Shown here: in pieces, positions 12,992 to 25,374 of the stretch
Position numbering within the stretch: position 1 is the stretch's first letter
Layout of the letters: every line of letters begins with the position of its first letter
Assembly: GCF_910592395.1 (NCBI RefSeq)
Contig: NC_088326.1
Span: 13,568,600-13,632,599, forward strand
Length of the DNA stretch: 64,000 nucleotides
Reading direction: 5' to 3'
From: Lineus longissimus
Taxonomy: Eukaryota; Nemertea; Pilidiophora; Heteronemertea; Lineidae
The notes under the pieces: model-generated
The model's input: the letters and a program-made list of their open reading frames with translations, nothing else
Databases searched by the model: none
Told to the model about the DNA's origin: nothing
Program-made: the position numbers and the translations under genes

Positions 12992-15900
12992 TCACACAAG
13001 TTCTCTTAATCCGGCAAAGATGGCCGCCGAGATGAGACCAGAAACCGGCAAAGTCACAATCCACGCCAACACGATATTTCGAAACACCGTCCAGTCCACA
13101 TTTTCCTTCGACCTGAATCTCCCTGTGCAGACGACAGAGCCGACCTTGCAGTGTGTGGTACTGATGGGGATACCGATATTAGAGGCGATCAGGACTGTCA
13201 AAGCTGTGCCGGTCTCGATGCAGAAACCACTGCAAATGTGAAATATAAAATGTGAAATCAACGCGATGCTTAAAGATGGGTTAGAAATGTCATGTCGTGG
13301 ACACAGCCACTAGGTCAACCTTCAATTCCATTCTTCCGTTTCGAAGGTTTGGCACTGAGATGCGAGATTGATGACCTTTTACTGAGAAGCAATGAACAAG
13401 GTTATAGTTGGTCATGCACGTTGTAAATGGCTGCATATTAGATAGTCACGAGAATCGGTGTGTAAGAGATACTCAACGCTCACTGAGAAATCCCTGTAGC
13501 ACTATTGGTGAGATTTGGGCGAACTGAAGGTACATGTACGTGGTCATTTAATCAGGGTCAGGGTTAGGATCATCTTACCTGGACGGTGTGACCTTAGTAA
13601 GGTCCTCTCCGAGCGTCTCAATGACCCTGCTTCCCAGCACCCACAGCCCAGCGCAGATGCCCACGCCCCCGAACGCCAGCAGCCAAAGAGGTGTGCTCGA
13701 CTCTTGAAGGACGGACCCCTCCGTGCTGACCAGCCAAATCCCAACCAAAGGACCAATGGCGTTGCTGCAAGAGAGGAAAATGTTATAGGAACTGCTTTCT
13801 CTGATTTCAGTAAGATCTAATGTCATTGACGGCCACACCAGGCCCTTTTTGTGTTAATTGGAGTGCAGCATTGTTTATATTCCAGAACCAAAGAGACAGG
13901 ACTCATGAGTGGTGAGGTAGTCTGGAGAAAGTCCTTGCTGTACCTGGGTATGTTTTATCATCAACGTACCTCACGTCATTTCCGCCATGCGCAAATGATC
14001 CAAATATGGCAGTGAGAATCTGAAGACTTGTAAATAGTGTTTTTGTTTCCACCCTGTCCTGGATGTTAGCAGTTCGTCTCTCTGATTGCTGCAAGTAAAA
14101 GCATGTTGTCACTATCACGAACAATGCCTGAAGCTCATTTGTCCCTTCACCATTATCTAGAGCGGTGGGATTTCTCTAGTCGTTCGCGCCTTGGTATTGT
14201 TTAAGAGTAGGCCCAGTCCATCCTAGCGGACTGTGGCCGTTCTCCGACCCGATCATCATTTATTGGCTCGGCAATTACTTCGAATATTTTCAGGTCATTT
14301 TGAAGGTACTGCCTCGATCAACTTTATATGCATGGGCATTCTTGGCAACCGGTGTAGCAGTAGAACTGAAATCTCCCCATGGAATAAGTATCAGGTGAAG
14401 TCAGAATGGTCCTTGGTGTGCATTGTTTGGAGAACAAAGGATACCATTATCCGCTTCAATCTCTAATCTATTGACGTGCATGGCCGCTACAGAACCATAC
14501 ACCATTATCCGTCAGAACACACTGGGGCGGGACCGTTTTTCTATTTCAACACTTCATCGACAGAGGTTGAATGACTTGTCAACTTACCTTTTCTGGATCT
14601 TTCTTCTCGGTACTTATGGTCCCATAACCTTTGCTCTTTTGTTTCGGCTGTTGTAGCTGACGTAACACGTGATCACCGGGATCAACTCCAATGATGCTCT
14701 TTTGTTTCGGCTGTTGTAGCTGACGTAACACGTGATCACCGGGATCAACTCCAATGATGCTCTTTTGTTTCGGCTGTTGTAGCTGACGTAACACGTGATC
14801 ACCGGGATCAACTCCAATGATGCTGTGAGCCTGAAGAGATTTGAATAATCACGTGTCTCTCACGGTGCTTTAATATTGACATCGTCTCTAGTCAGAAGGA
14901 GTTGATTCTTATGCCACACAATTAAACACATGGATCAATGTCTATTTAGCTGACCAAGAATTAAGTCGAGAAAACCTCTTCCCGACCTATCTTTATAAAT
15001 CACGAGCCTGTCCGTTTCTTGAGGCCAGTTTCAACTTTAAATGGCAAATGAATCGCACAACAGACCAATATCGGACCAGATGGAATCGGAGAACTGACCA
15101 ATATCTGACCAGATGGAATCGGAGAACTGACCAATATCTGACCAGATGGAATCGCACAACAGACCAATATCTGACAAGATGCAACATGCCATGGAATTAG
15201 ATGTATATGGTTCTTACAGAAAGTCTCCCACTATCTATCCAAGCAGTGAACCTGTTTTCCTTTGTGGCAATTTTTTTTACCTTTGTACTGACCCTGGAGT
15301 ATTTCCTCGTCTCTTTGGGAACCAACACGGCCACCTCGACTGCCCCCGATGTCGTCCTCATATGCGAGACCGCCGCAGTGTCCTCTTTTGACTTTGTTTC
15401 GCATTTCCGGAGTGTGACGTCAGTGTCGCATTCTTCTAGATAAAAACAAAACGGCTCCCACATTAACTCTTCAGACGTCTGACAACGTTTTCAAAGTGGT
15501 CAGGGAAGGTCCCGATGAGTTGGCCCCTGCTGGCATGCTGAATGCCAGTAAAAAGTACAATACCTCAGTACGATGAGAATTTAAAGACCTGACAACGTAC
15601 TTAAACCAGTCACCATTGCCTGACGATATCGGACAATGGCTTCACTCGGAGATCAGGAGCGAGGGCCAGAGTTCGGTCCTTTCATAACAACTTGTCGGTC
15701 AAATCGATGTTTTCATGTTTCAGTATGTCTATAAACTTGGAATCCGGTGCTTCAGTTTAGATCTTAAAAATTCCGCCGTGTTTTTAAAAAATGTCAATCA
15801 AACCGTTCTAATTCCGATTAAAAATCACTATTTGACGATCAATGTGTGTCTCTTGACGTTCACTCGTGACACCCGAGTGGCTCATGCATGTTGACACAAC

Positions 15901-18764
15901 TTGTCAGATAGGTCAGCTACTCGACAACTGAATGATAGGTTTTCAAGCATAAATTATTGTTTTTTAAGCACTTATAGTCTCAAGCAGCATTCTGGCACGT
16001 TCTTCGAGACGTTGCTGCCAGCAAATTTTGCAATACATGATGCGGACCCTGATGAGGGAGATATTTGTAACCTTTACCGCGAGCCTAACCCCAAACTCTG
16101 GTGGGATGCCTACCTAAAACTTTCACCCGCATCCTCGGTACAACCACACACCTGACCAGAACACCAACAATCAGCCCCGCACCGACAGTCAGCACCACAC
16201 TGCCCCACAGCGGAATATTGTCGAACCCTAAAGCTGCAAGAGAAACGGGGAACATTCATATAAGACTTCTTTATTGCTAATGTAGTCATGTAGGGTCGTT
16301 CTGGGATTATTGCCATGAACGTTGTCACCAGCAGGGAAATGAGCTGGTTGCAGGTCAAAACAAATATTAGTATGTTGTCAATAAAGCTTAGTGCATGGCT
16401 AGGATAGTCCCGACGATATCCTAATGTGGCCGAATCTGCTCGCCGAATAAAGACGACATCTGAAAATCATTTCCGGTGTCTGCTTCGGGTCCAGAGCTCC
16501 GCTTGGAGTCTAGGACTCAGATGACCCAAAGTCAAGGAAGAAAAAAAGTCAAAATTTTGAAAAATTTTCAAAGTCAAAAAAGTTTTGGGACTGATGATGT
16601 TGGTTCATTTTGAGCAGAAAACAAAAAACCAGTGAAAAAAATTTTTTTTTTTGGTTACTCGGGGAGGAGGGTGCACTTACTCGGTGTTCCACTCTGGAAT
16701 ATGGAGAACACATTGATCATAACGGTCAGCGCGTAGATGAAGGGGAGGAACAACAACCCCGGATCCAGGGGCTCATCCTGAAATCAAGGAGATGTTTACA
16801 CGTATATCATACAGTAAGCTTCTCTCCCTTTGGACTTGATGAATGCAGAACTTTGAAAGAGTGCGACAGGTGGTTTTCGGACAGTTGTTCCAAGCGATGC
16901 GAAAGTCTCAACTGTGAATCTGAAGACTCAGTAAAACCAACCTGGACAATAAACCCCGTGCGGAGACTGCTTTGGCCAAGTGCAGAGCCGAATCTGACCA
17001 TACTTGCATGTACATGTACAAATGTACTTACTTTATCCAGGATGAATCTTCTTATGACAGCGAATATAAGCACCGAGGCGCCCCCAGCGAGGAGAGGAGA
17101 TATGAACCATGAGGACACTGAAGAGGAAATAACATAGCTCAAAATTGGCTTGGAAATACCAAAAGTACTTTATAATTATCGCGGGACATTTTGAACAACA
17201 CATATGCTGTCGCCGCGTAGAAGAAGATTACAGTTGTGGCAACAGAATGATATACAGGGCTTACATTGCGTCCAGCTTCGCCTATTATAAAAGCTGGCGT
17301 GATACAATTTAAATGTATCTTTGGACCACGATTACGTAAAGGACACAACCCTGAGTCTTAAATGAGGTCTCCATTTTCAGTCATGATGGAGAACTAAACT
17401 GGAACTGGTTAAGTTACCTATCAATAGGAGCTGTATCCATCGGATTCCCCGACCACTGAACGCAACTAGCGCGTAGCCCAAGCTTGCCCCTACGATACTA
17501 TGAGTACCAGACACAGGCATCTTGAAAATGGTCGCAATTAACAGCCAAACACAGGCACCTGGAGTGAAAAAATGCTGGTTACGAACTGAATGCATGTTTT
17601 ATTAGCTACGCTGGCTTTGCAGCTGGAGCTGGCCGAAAGTAGTTCCAGCAAAATAGTTGTATTTTCATCAGAATTTTCTGTAGCTGCGCCAGGAGTGTGT
17701 ACGTTCATTTCAAAACATAGTTCCAATCTAAATTTGTCATAACGAGCAGTTAGAAAGTGGTATTTCCCTATATTTTGATTCTCAATAGTCAATGTCAACA
17801 TGCCTTTGGAACTGGTCGTTTTGTGGGGTTATTTTGTCTAATTCTTATCGATATTGCCGATAAAACCCTAGGGGCCAAATTCATAAAGGGCGTTTAAGGG
17901 TTAGACGTGTGTAACTTCTCCCTAATTAGTTTCAGGGCCTATTCATAGTCTGTGAAGATTTACATGACCTGAACCTGTTTATTCAGTGGTTAAACGCTGT
18001 TTTAAGCTAAACGCCCTTCATGACTTTGGCCCGATTTCTCTAAGCTTGATTCCATCTAGTCTGTCCACATCTCCCTATCTACCATAAACCTACATTCTGG
18101 TACATGCATACATTCTCTTGTCATTCATCTCATTCCTTGCTATTCAATTCCGCCAGCGTAGCAATTCAGGCCGCCAGGCCTCTAGTTTTGTATGCAGTTT
18201 TATACAAAGAGCAAGGGGGCATCATTCGTCAATTAATCTTTTAACCCCAACTAATAGTTGCATTGACTTCATGATTAGACTAGTTGGAATTATGCGCGCG
18301 TGACAGTTTGAGATTATTATAGACCTGCCAAGCAAAGGGTACTGACTGGGTGAGGTAAATGGGATGACCCCGAAAGTCTAAAATCGCTTTTCTGTTGTTC
18401 GACACTCACCCGCCAGGGCTGCCACATTGCCTACGAGTAGCAACTTCTCCTGTCCAGCGAATAACGTCACATCAATTATGCCTTTCCTGATGGTGTCCGA
18501 AACCTTAGCTCCGATCAGCACGCCCCCTACTGTTTCAAACACCGAGGCAAGGATACACGCTTGCAGGAGAGTTAAGACTTTCGCGCCAACTGATGTAGCG
18601 AATGAATTTGCTACGTCATTGGCGCCAATTCCAAAAGCGAGGACGAAGGCGATCACGAAACCGGCAATGACGATCCATATCTCGTCTGTCGGAATTGTTT
18701 GTATTGCCATGGTTCCATTGTTGACGATGGTAGTGATGGTTGTCAGTGTTGTGACAGGTAACAT
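12992..18764 (-). CDS. Sodium-dependent inorganic phosphate transporter (SLC20/PiT family), complete
   Basis: Ten coding exons: 18764-18410, 17558-17418, 17117-17032, 16777-16681, 16233-16114, 15435-15281, 14830-14588, 14088-13970, 13764-13579, 13229-12992. Every junction is GT-AG and in frame; 1740 bp gives 579 residues. PiT proteins bring phosphate into cells with sodium. Both inverted PiT signatures are present: [16 protein letters not shown] near 47-62 and [16 protein letters not shown] near 429-444, as are the paired SGTHSIVGA and STTHCKVGS motifs. Between them is a cytosolic loop (about 265-410), carried partly by an exon with three 21-residue repeats. An acceptor at 18803-18802 places an intron 37 nt before the chosen ATG. 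A second in-frame ATG at 18710 has a better Kozak context (ccATGg) and would give 561 residues. Vertebrates have two such genes; I cannot say which this matches. Confidence 0.94.
14633..14821 (-). repeat. Three identical 63-bp repeats inside an SLC20 exon
   Basis: Units 14633-14695, 14696-14758 and 14759-14821 read the same base for base. On the minus strand each encodes 21 residues beginning [10 protein letters not shown] and ending QQPKQK, in frame, at about residues 321-383 of the PiT protein, in the large cytosolic loop. Identity at synonymous sites points to very recent expansion, strong homogenisation, or an assembly error. Confidence 0.95.
15063..15183. repeat. 33-bp repeat, about four copies, SLC20 intron
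   Basis: The phrase gaccaatatc recurs at 15063, 15096, 15129 and 15162, with intervening gaccagatggaatcg. It lies in the intron between the exons at 15281-15435 and 14588-14830, so it is not coding. Confidence 0.85.
16535..16640 (-). repeat. Dispersed AT-rich repeat, copy 1 (minus orientation)
   Basis: The stretch with aaaaagtcaaaattttgaaa and, further on, gatgttggttcattttgagc is matched in reverse complement by parts of 53700-53745 (ctttgaaaatctttcaaaat) and 56757-56828 (gctcaaaatgaaccaacatc). This suggests one dispersed family with fragments in an SLC20 intron and in the 53-57 kb region. Confidence 0.5.
17872..18032 (+). mobile_element. Short inverted-repeat element (MITE), copy 1
   Basis: It begins gggccaaattcataaagggc and ends with the near reverse complement (gcccttcatgactttggccc). 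The interior includes gtttaagggttagacgtg and ggttaaacgctgttttaagc. A second copy at 52460-52623 in the same orientation is alike throughout. It sits in an SLC20 intron. No coding capacity. The inverted ends and presence in two places support a MITE; no target duplication is clear. Confidence 0.8.
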
Positions 18765-19787
18765 GTCGTTGGGATATATGATCTCAGTTGATGAAGTCTT
18801 CCTGTGAAAGTGATGAGATTGGCAGCTCATATCAGAAAACGACAATTCAGCGACATCCGTAAACAGGATTTGAGATACATGTATTTCTTATCGTAAGCGG
18901 CTCGCGAGAAAATAGTCAACAGTCAAAGCAATGGTTTCTGCAATAGTCACGAAATGCGATTTACGAAAGATGAATTCTTTGTTTTCGTAAATCCGTTACT
19001 GGGCTTCCCCAGCCAAAAGAGTAATTTTCATAATGGTGTAAAACCAATAGGCTTCCTCAGTTGTTTGCCGGGGAAACCAGGAAGACAAGAGACCTGATAC
19101 GCCTCGAGCGAGGACAGAACTCAGCGTCAAAAGTCATTTTCCTGAGAAAATGCTGTCCCAGATCGGAGGTGCATGGTGTCTTACATCGGAGGTTTTGGGC
19201 CCAACCCTTACGAAAAAGATTGTAAAATCTGATTTCACCATGGTGAATTCAGCGTTCACCATACATGGTGAAATCAGATATTACCATGCTCACCATTGCT
19301 ATTCGCCATGTTTAAGTGCTGTCAGTTTACCATGATGGTGTATTATGAATTTACCATGGTGAAAATGAGACATATTTTCCCCAAGGGGAGTCGGTCATTT
19401 TGAAGGCTGCTATAAAATTGCACCATGCAGCTAGGCAAAGGTAATACAACCATTCTAATGAAAAAACCCAGGATGGTCATGGCGAAGATAGACGGACAGT
19501 AGAATTTGTTGTTCTTACCCGATTTGCCAGCAACAATGTGTAAGCCCTACGAATGGATGCGTACTAGCCAAGAATAGTGAACTTCCGCTGAAAAAACAGC
19601 TCGTAAATGAACTGATCTATTCATACCTTGTTGCTATTATACACAAGGCCAAGACAGGTTAAATCATATACATTGTATATGTTTCCTCAAGTGACATCCA
19701 TGGCGTTACACTCGTGCCTTTCATATCTGGCGGCATGGTGGCCTTGCCGATAAGGAAGTGGCCAAAGTCTTTCGAGCAGATCGATAG

Positions 19788-20405
19788 GGTAACCGGAAAA
19801 ACGCCGACCGACCGACCGACCGACCGACCTACTCGCCGACTCTGACAACCTCACTTACGGCATCCCATTCGCGCCTCATAGCCCGGTAACCGGAAAAACG
19901 CCGACCGACCGACCGACTGACCTGCCAACCTACCGTCATATGCATTATCCCTTTCGCTTCTCTATAGCACATGTATCTGTGTAGTGCCCAGCGCAATGGA
20001 CGTGATGGAGTCCGACGTGTCTGACAGCAGCATCTCCAGTCAATTATACCGGGAAAACGAGCCCACGCGGTAAGGAACTGATAACGATAATCTAAAGATA
20101 TGCTTTGTCTACATGGTCGGTGGATATAAAAACATGATTTGGGCCTAATCTATGCACTGTAGTTTTTCTACTCGAGTGTCTCGACCGATGCAATGCATGA
20201 ACTGCAACTTTGTTGTCATTTGACCAGCGCACGTGCGCTTGTTTACAATTTCATTTCACGTGACCTGCTATCGTGGATTGGATATATCACATTGACTTAT
20301 GAGACCTGCGACTCAACTACGAAACTCCTTGGGTTGGTAGGTCGGAAGGTCGGTCGGTCAGTCGGTCGGTCGGTCGGTCGGTCGGTCGGCGTTTTTCCGG
20401 TTACC
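19788..20405. mobile_element. Inverted-repeat element with GACC/GGTC runs at its ends
   Basis: The left end reads ggtaaccggaaaaacgccga followed by repeated GACC; the right end is the reverse complement (GGTC run, then cgtttttccggttacc). A second copy of the left end starts at 19885, so the left arm is duplicated. No transposase frame is seen. This fits a non-autonomous DNA element whose subterminal tetranucleotide repeats vary in number. Confidence 0.65.
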
Positions 20406-21114
20406 GATCTCGCTCGGGGAGTGGATGGTTAAAATTGTTATTTTTGCCGGAATGACTTTATAAACCGATAGTTGGCTCATGTTCGCTAGGTTTGATGGCA
20501 TTGAATGTGGATGCATTTTATTGTCCTTGCACAATGAATTGCCGAGTGTCGATGCTGATGATGTTCATATGCCGTCGTCATCAGTCAAGAGGAATCGGAT
20601 ATTGCCCGATTATTTCCGTTCATTACCGAATTGAATGATCTCCGTGCTCGTCCACAGTAGTCAGATGGCTAATGTCATCGATACCTATAGTTGTCTTTTA
20701 AAAGGGTGTCTCAATTGGTGTGGCAATCTGTACCAATCGTCACACAAGCCACTCCAGTTGGTTTATGATCTCAACAACCTCGCTTCTAGTCTTCTGCGTT
20801 CAAAAACGCTGTGTTAAAAGTGTATGTTGGCAGCATGCCAAGACTGAAGGTGAGAATGAAAATGACTTATTCATGAAAAATCCCAATTTTTAAATCAGCG
20901 TTCAGATTGGCTCACCACAATTCGAGGCGCGCGATATATGCTTTTCTTTGAAAGGTATGAATGGAGGTAACGGACCGAGTAACTCTGATGGTTCAGAATG
21001 GCCGATTCAATACTGAAAGTAAGAACAGCAAGCAATCGTTAACTAAGGTCGAACTTTATTTCCTTCGTATCAAATAACAGGACCCAGAAACCACAACTGA
21101 CCTTATCTTCAGAA

Positions 21115-21206
21115 AGAAAGGTGCTGGTGCCGTAGGATTAGTTCTTATCATTTCCACAAAAGAAAGGTGCTGGTGCCGTAGGATCAGTTCTTATCATTCC
21201 CACAAC
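21115..21206. repeat. 46-bp direct duplication
   Basis: A unit beginning agaaaggtgctggtgccgta occurs twice in a row with two or three changes. It lies about 600 bp beyond the stop codon of the one-domain kinase gene. No other feature recognised. Confidence 0.8.
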
Positions 21207-21535
21207 ATGGCCAAGTCGGCACTCTTCAACAAACCAAGTCCGCTCTTTCCCGACCAGCATGTTGTCAACAAGCTCTTCCATAACTACACATGCCCATTAA
21301 GTCTTGAAATGTCTAGTTGCCCCGGTGTATGTGAAAAGGAAATGCTGCGCACAGGTCATTTTTAAAGCCAAACTAAAAGATACAGAAATAAATACGTGCA
21401 ATATGATTCTGAATCAAATGTGGGATACAACATGTATGGCCGGGATCAAAACAAAACACACAATACCAGTACGGAAGAGGAGTTTATATGAGAGTTGTTG
21501 ACGTTTGTTCCAATACTCCGTAGAAGTGTGTAGAT

Positions 21536-21541
21536 TTTATT
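21536..21541 (-). other. Candidate polyadenylation signal for the one-domain kinase
   Basis: The minus strand reads AATAAA here, about 240 nt after the stop codon at 21780. This is a motif match only; a further AATAAA lies at 21060-21055. Confidence 0.4.
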
Positions 21542-21779
21542 TACACAACACTGCTGAGGATAAAGTTAATATTGTCAGCTACATTTAATGACGTTGTTGG
21601 CATTTGCTCGTAAATTGACTTTCCATTTTGTTCGAATATCCAATAGTATGATGGTTCTCGTGACAACCAATAAACGTTAATTATCATTCATAACTCTCTT
21701 TACTGTTGGCGATGATTTTTATGAAAACGAGTCTCGCTACAGGTGGAAATGTGACTTCAAACAGTTCCTCTGTAGTTGT

Positions 21780-24700
21780 TTACTTCCCGCTGAGTTTCCT
21801 CTCCTCTGCCAAGATGGCCTTGACCCCATTGGCCATTTCAGTGGCAGCCTCGATCTCGGTCAGACCCAGACGTCTCTTGTTGCTCAGATCGTAGACTCCG
21901 CCCACACTCTCTGTGTGCTCGCCGTGGATACCTGAAACGATAGATGTTGCAAAGATGATATTGAAATGACGATCGCTCGCGCGGCGTGGCTCATCCCCAC
22001 TCTTAACATTTATAATGATGGTCGAGAGTGGCTGAAACCAATGTTCCATCAAGTAGTACGAACAGTCTAACATGAATGTTGTGAGCAAAAAGCATAGTAA
22101 ATAAGAGGGAACCAGGACATAGTACTCTGAAATAAAACCGGACCAAAGTCGGAGCGCACCGACCATACAACGGCGTCTAAACTAGGAGCTCTCCGAAACG
22201 AAAACCCTGTGCAAACCCGCTGTTCAAGACAGAAGAAGAAGAGACGCTGAGTGATATGAATAAAAGCTAACGTAGTTAGCTGTCACCTCTTCTATTTCCC
22301 TGAACAACTGCAAAAGTAGCCAGCGCGATTCGCTATGCATGTCGAGCACAAAGTGATACATACACCGCGCATAATGTTTTTTTCTGTGTCTTTAGAAATC
22401 GAAAAAACATTGTTTTGATAGTAATTGATTATTGCATTTTGATAGTAAACAATTTTTCAGTTCTTAATGACCACTTTAAATGTATACTCGTGGCTCGTGC
22501 CTCGTGCCTCGTGGCTCATGGCCAGTGTCTAACCCTCTTAGAGTCTGGAGACAATTGGTTCTACATTGACGTGTTTGTTTAGCCTTTCTCCAGCGATACA
22601 AACGCCCATTTTATTCCATTTCGAGAGTTCTTTACTCTGGGCAGAACTCTTGAGGACGAAAAGCAACCGACGAATGTACTCACCACGTGGCTGAATGCTG
22701 TACTGTGCACATATGGCATTCATTTTGTCCGGGTTCTTGGCAAGTTCTGGAATCCTGGCGTGGACCGAGGCTCTCATGGTGGTGCCCAGGTTGGTTGGGC
22801 AGAAGGTCAGGTAGCCAAACCTGTCACTGTGGGCAAACGGGATCGCTTTCTCCATGTGGTTGATACCCTGTTGAGGAAGTCGGAATTAAGATTTTTTTCA
22901 GTTCACGTCAATTTACTTAGATAGAATATGATGGAACGTCTTGCAATGTCATGTGACATTCTAATTTCCTTAAGACAAACCAGAGCTTTGCCCTTTTCAT
23001 AGTAAGATGAATTGCAACAAGGCAAGATGAATGTGTTTGGCTTAGAAATGCGTGAAGATCTCAAGACAACCACTTAGAAATACTGCGAGGTTACCAGATC
23101 CGCCCAAGGGTTACGTGTATTGCTGCACACAATACACTGCTGCTTTATGTTACCTCGACAAGCCTTTTGTAGACCTCTCCCAGGTTGCCTCCCATCTGCA
23201 TCGAGATGATCCTTAGGTTGTCCTCTTCATTCAGCCAGACAAGGAAGTTCTTCTTGGGGTTGTGGAAGATACCACGGCTCTTGGGCCAGTCCCTGTACAC
23301 GCCAGCTTGCTCGTTGAATCTATGGGAAAAGTGCAATGCACCTTAATAAAGGGAAACTGATCAACTACCTCTAAAATGATTCAACGATATGCTAACGTGA
23401 TGGTAAAAGCAGATAGAGAAGTATCACATCATCGCGGACAAACCGTGGCTTGTTCTGGTGCTGACGCCAATGCCGGAGTAGTGCGTGGTTATAAATTGTT
23501 CTCCATTGCCCGCGTAAGTCCTCTTAGACGAGAGTTAATTTACGTTTTGTTCTAACCTGTCGTCATTCTTGAACAAAAAGTGGTCTTCGATCAACTGTTT
23601 CTCATCAGCAGGTGTCATAGTCTCCAATGAGTAGTATGTTCCCTTGAAGTCACCCGTCAGTGTGGCGAATGCTGACAGGGCTTTCGTCTCAATGGCTTTA
23701 CGGTCCTGAAATGGGTGAGGGTTATTATTAATCTATGAAAGGCCTCATGGTCGGAGTAGCAGGTTCACATATCAGTGTGGGGATTGTGGACATTCAGGGC
23801 CTTCGTCTTTCTGACATAGGTTCGTTCCGAAGTGTAGATACAATGAACAGATTAAGTACATTATCAGACTAACCTCTTCATTCTAAGGTGACCGTCAGTT
23901 GCATACAGAATGGATATCGCCGGCCCTAGGTATTAGCAACCAATGCCAAGCAGGGAATGAATTATCATGTTGTCAGAGACGCTTGTAAGCTGATGAATGG
24001 TTGCGTGTGGCAGTGCTAAGGCTGCCAACTTCGCCCACTTGATAGCTCAGTATTCAATTGCAAGTCCGGCGATTACTACTCTCCTGTTGGTAATTTGATC
24101 ATCAGGCCACATTTTTGTTTAACCAAAGTGCCTTGCGAACGAGTGATGAAACCGCTGCTATCTGCGACGAAAGGACCTTGTCTGCGTGGCGGCTATGCAT
24201 TATACTCACGGCGGTGGCAATGAGTGGTGGGTAGGCGAATCCTGCGGCGCTGCGACCGACGCGCACTCTGGTAGAGACTATCATGTCCCCTGTTGGGTCG
24301 AGGTCACCGAATGGAAGATCATTCAGGTTACCGAAAGCGGGAGCGGGATGCTTGATAGGCTTGTCCATGGGGAACTTGTGGTAGTCCTTGATCACATTGT
24401 CCAGAAGAGGAGCGAAGACTTCGTAGCCCTCGGGATCGCAGGCCATGCAGCCGACACTGCTGTCAAGGTTCTCAGCACCTGAAGTAGACAAAAGCAAATG
24501 TGAACAAGGTTACAATAACATGTAGCACCATGGACCACGGTAGGTAAAGGTAGTGACTTGCCTCCAAAAATACGGTTTGCCTGACTTCACAGGTAAACTG
24601 CAATGCGGTCGTTTTCACTGGGCCACTTACCAGTGTTGATGCAGTGAGCAACTGTGCCTCCCGCCTTGGTCGTCTGTCCTTGAGCTGGTTGTAGACATCA

Positions 24701-25044
24701 GCAGTCAGGTATCTCTTGACCAGGGACTTGCACTTGTGAGATTAGTGGGCTACTTACCAGTGTTGATGCAGTGAGCCAATGTGCCACCCAGCTTGGTCTT
24801 CTTGTCCTTGAGCTGGTTGTAGACATCAGCAAGTCAGTTATTTCTTGACCAGGGACTTGCACTTGTGAGATTACTTACCAGTGTTGATGCAGTGAGCCAA
24901 TGTGCCACCCAGCTTGGTCTTCTTGTCCTTGAGCTGGTTGTAGACATCAGCAGTCAGATATCTCTTGACCAGGGACTTGCACTTGTCCGCTGGTGCCTCC
25001 GAAATCTTCTTGAACATCTGTTCCACGGTCAGTTTGAACTCCAT
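21780..25044 (-). CDS. Arginine-kinase-like phosphagen kinase, one domain, complete
   Basis: Six coding exons: 25044-24879, 24478-24210, 23705-23557, 23319-23154, 22867-22684, 21931-21780. All GT-AG and in frame; 1086 bp, 361 residues, normal for a single-domain enzyme. Phosphagen kinases move phosphate reversibly between ATP and a guanidino compound, buffering cytosolic ATP. The N-terminal helical domain ends in [11 protein letters not shown]. The catalytic domain has [16 protein letters not shown] with its catalytic glutamate, [15 protein letters not shown] with the reactive cysteine, and the flexible loop GIHGEHTES. The guanidino-specificity loop reads [14 protein letters not shown], unlike the SGVGIYAPD form of arthropod arginine kinases, so arginine is likely but not proven as substrate. 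The ATG is near the family start and is preceded by an acceptor exactly 13 nt upstream. The larger three-domain gene lies immediately upstream on the same strand. Confidence 0.94.
24626..24873 (-). repeat. Two decayed tandem copies of kinase exon 1 end plus donor
   Basis: The segment cttaccagtgttgatgcagt recurs at 24626 and 24753 after the genuine exon-1 end at 24874, at spacings of 127 and 121 bp. Each copy carries about 105 bp of exon-1 coding sequence and the GGTAAGT donor, but none has an acceptor or the start codon. Copy 24626 carries substitutions and frameshifts, and copy 24753 has a frame-breaking insertion, so they are not usable exons. Confidence 0.88.
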
Positions 25045-25301
25045 GGTTGGTGATTACCTGCAGAAGAGGAATGTTATAGTAAATGAACGGATTGACAGGG
25101 AGGAAACGGAGAAAAAGCTACGACGGCTTCAAAGGAAACATCGATACTTTATCCATGTGGAAACCAATATCCTTCTTGATGTAACACATGCACATGCACA
25201 TGTTGCAAACAAAATGTTCTATGCATGTATTAAAACCCTAACGGTCAAGTACGAAACACTAACGCCCGTCCGCCATGCAAAATATGATCATCTACCACAA
25301 C

Positions 25302-25374
25302 GGCTTCATGGCATAGTGGGTAAGACGGCAAGGATCAAGTTGTGAGGGTTCCGAGTTCGAACCCGCTCGAGGAA
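25302..25374 (+). repeat. tRNA-like sequence, probable SINE head
   Basis: An A-box-like tggcatagtgggtaag and a B-box-like gagttcgaaccc are correctly ordered and spaced, but the putative T arm has an oversized loop and the acceptor ends do not pair well. A T-rich run follows. This fits a tRNA-derived SINE or tRNA pseudogene better than a working tRNA. Confidence 0.4.

Larger units (their letters stand above)
18810..21779. other. Intergenic region between SLC20 and phosphagen kinase genes
   Basis: No gene recognised. It contains a cluster of palindromic ACCATGGT motifs (19235-19370), an inverted-repeat element with GACC runs (19788-20405), a 46-bp duplication (21115-21206) and a candidate polyadenylation signal for the kinase gene. 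The SLC20 promoter should lie near its start. Confidence 0.6.

Noticed and set aside
24626-24873. Extra or alternative first exons of the one-domain kinase
   Set aside because: The copies lack start codons and acceptors and carry frameshifts; they are better read as decayed duplications.
25302-25374. A functional tRNA gene
   Set aside because: A- and B-box motifs are present, but the T-arm loop is too large and acceptor ends do not pair, so a SINE or pseudogene is more likely.
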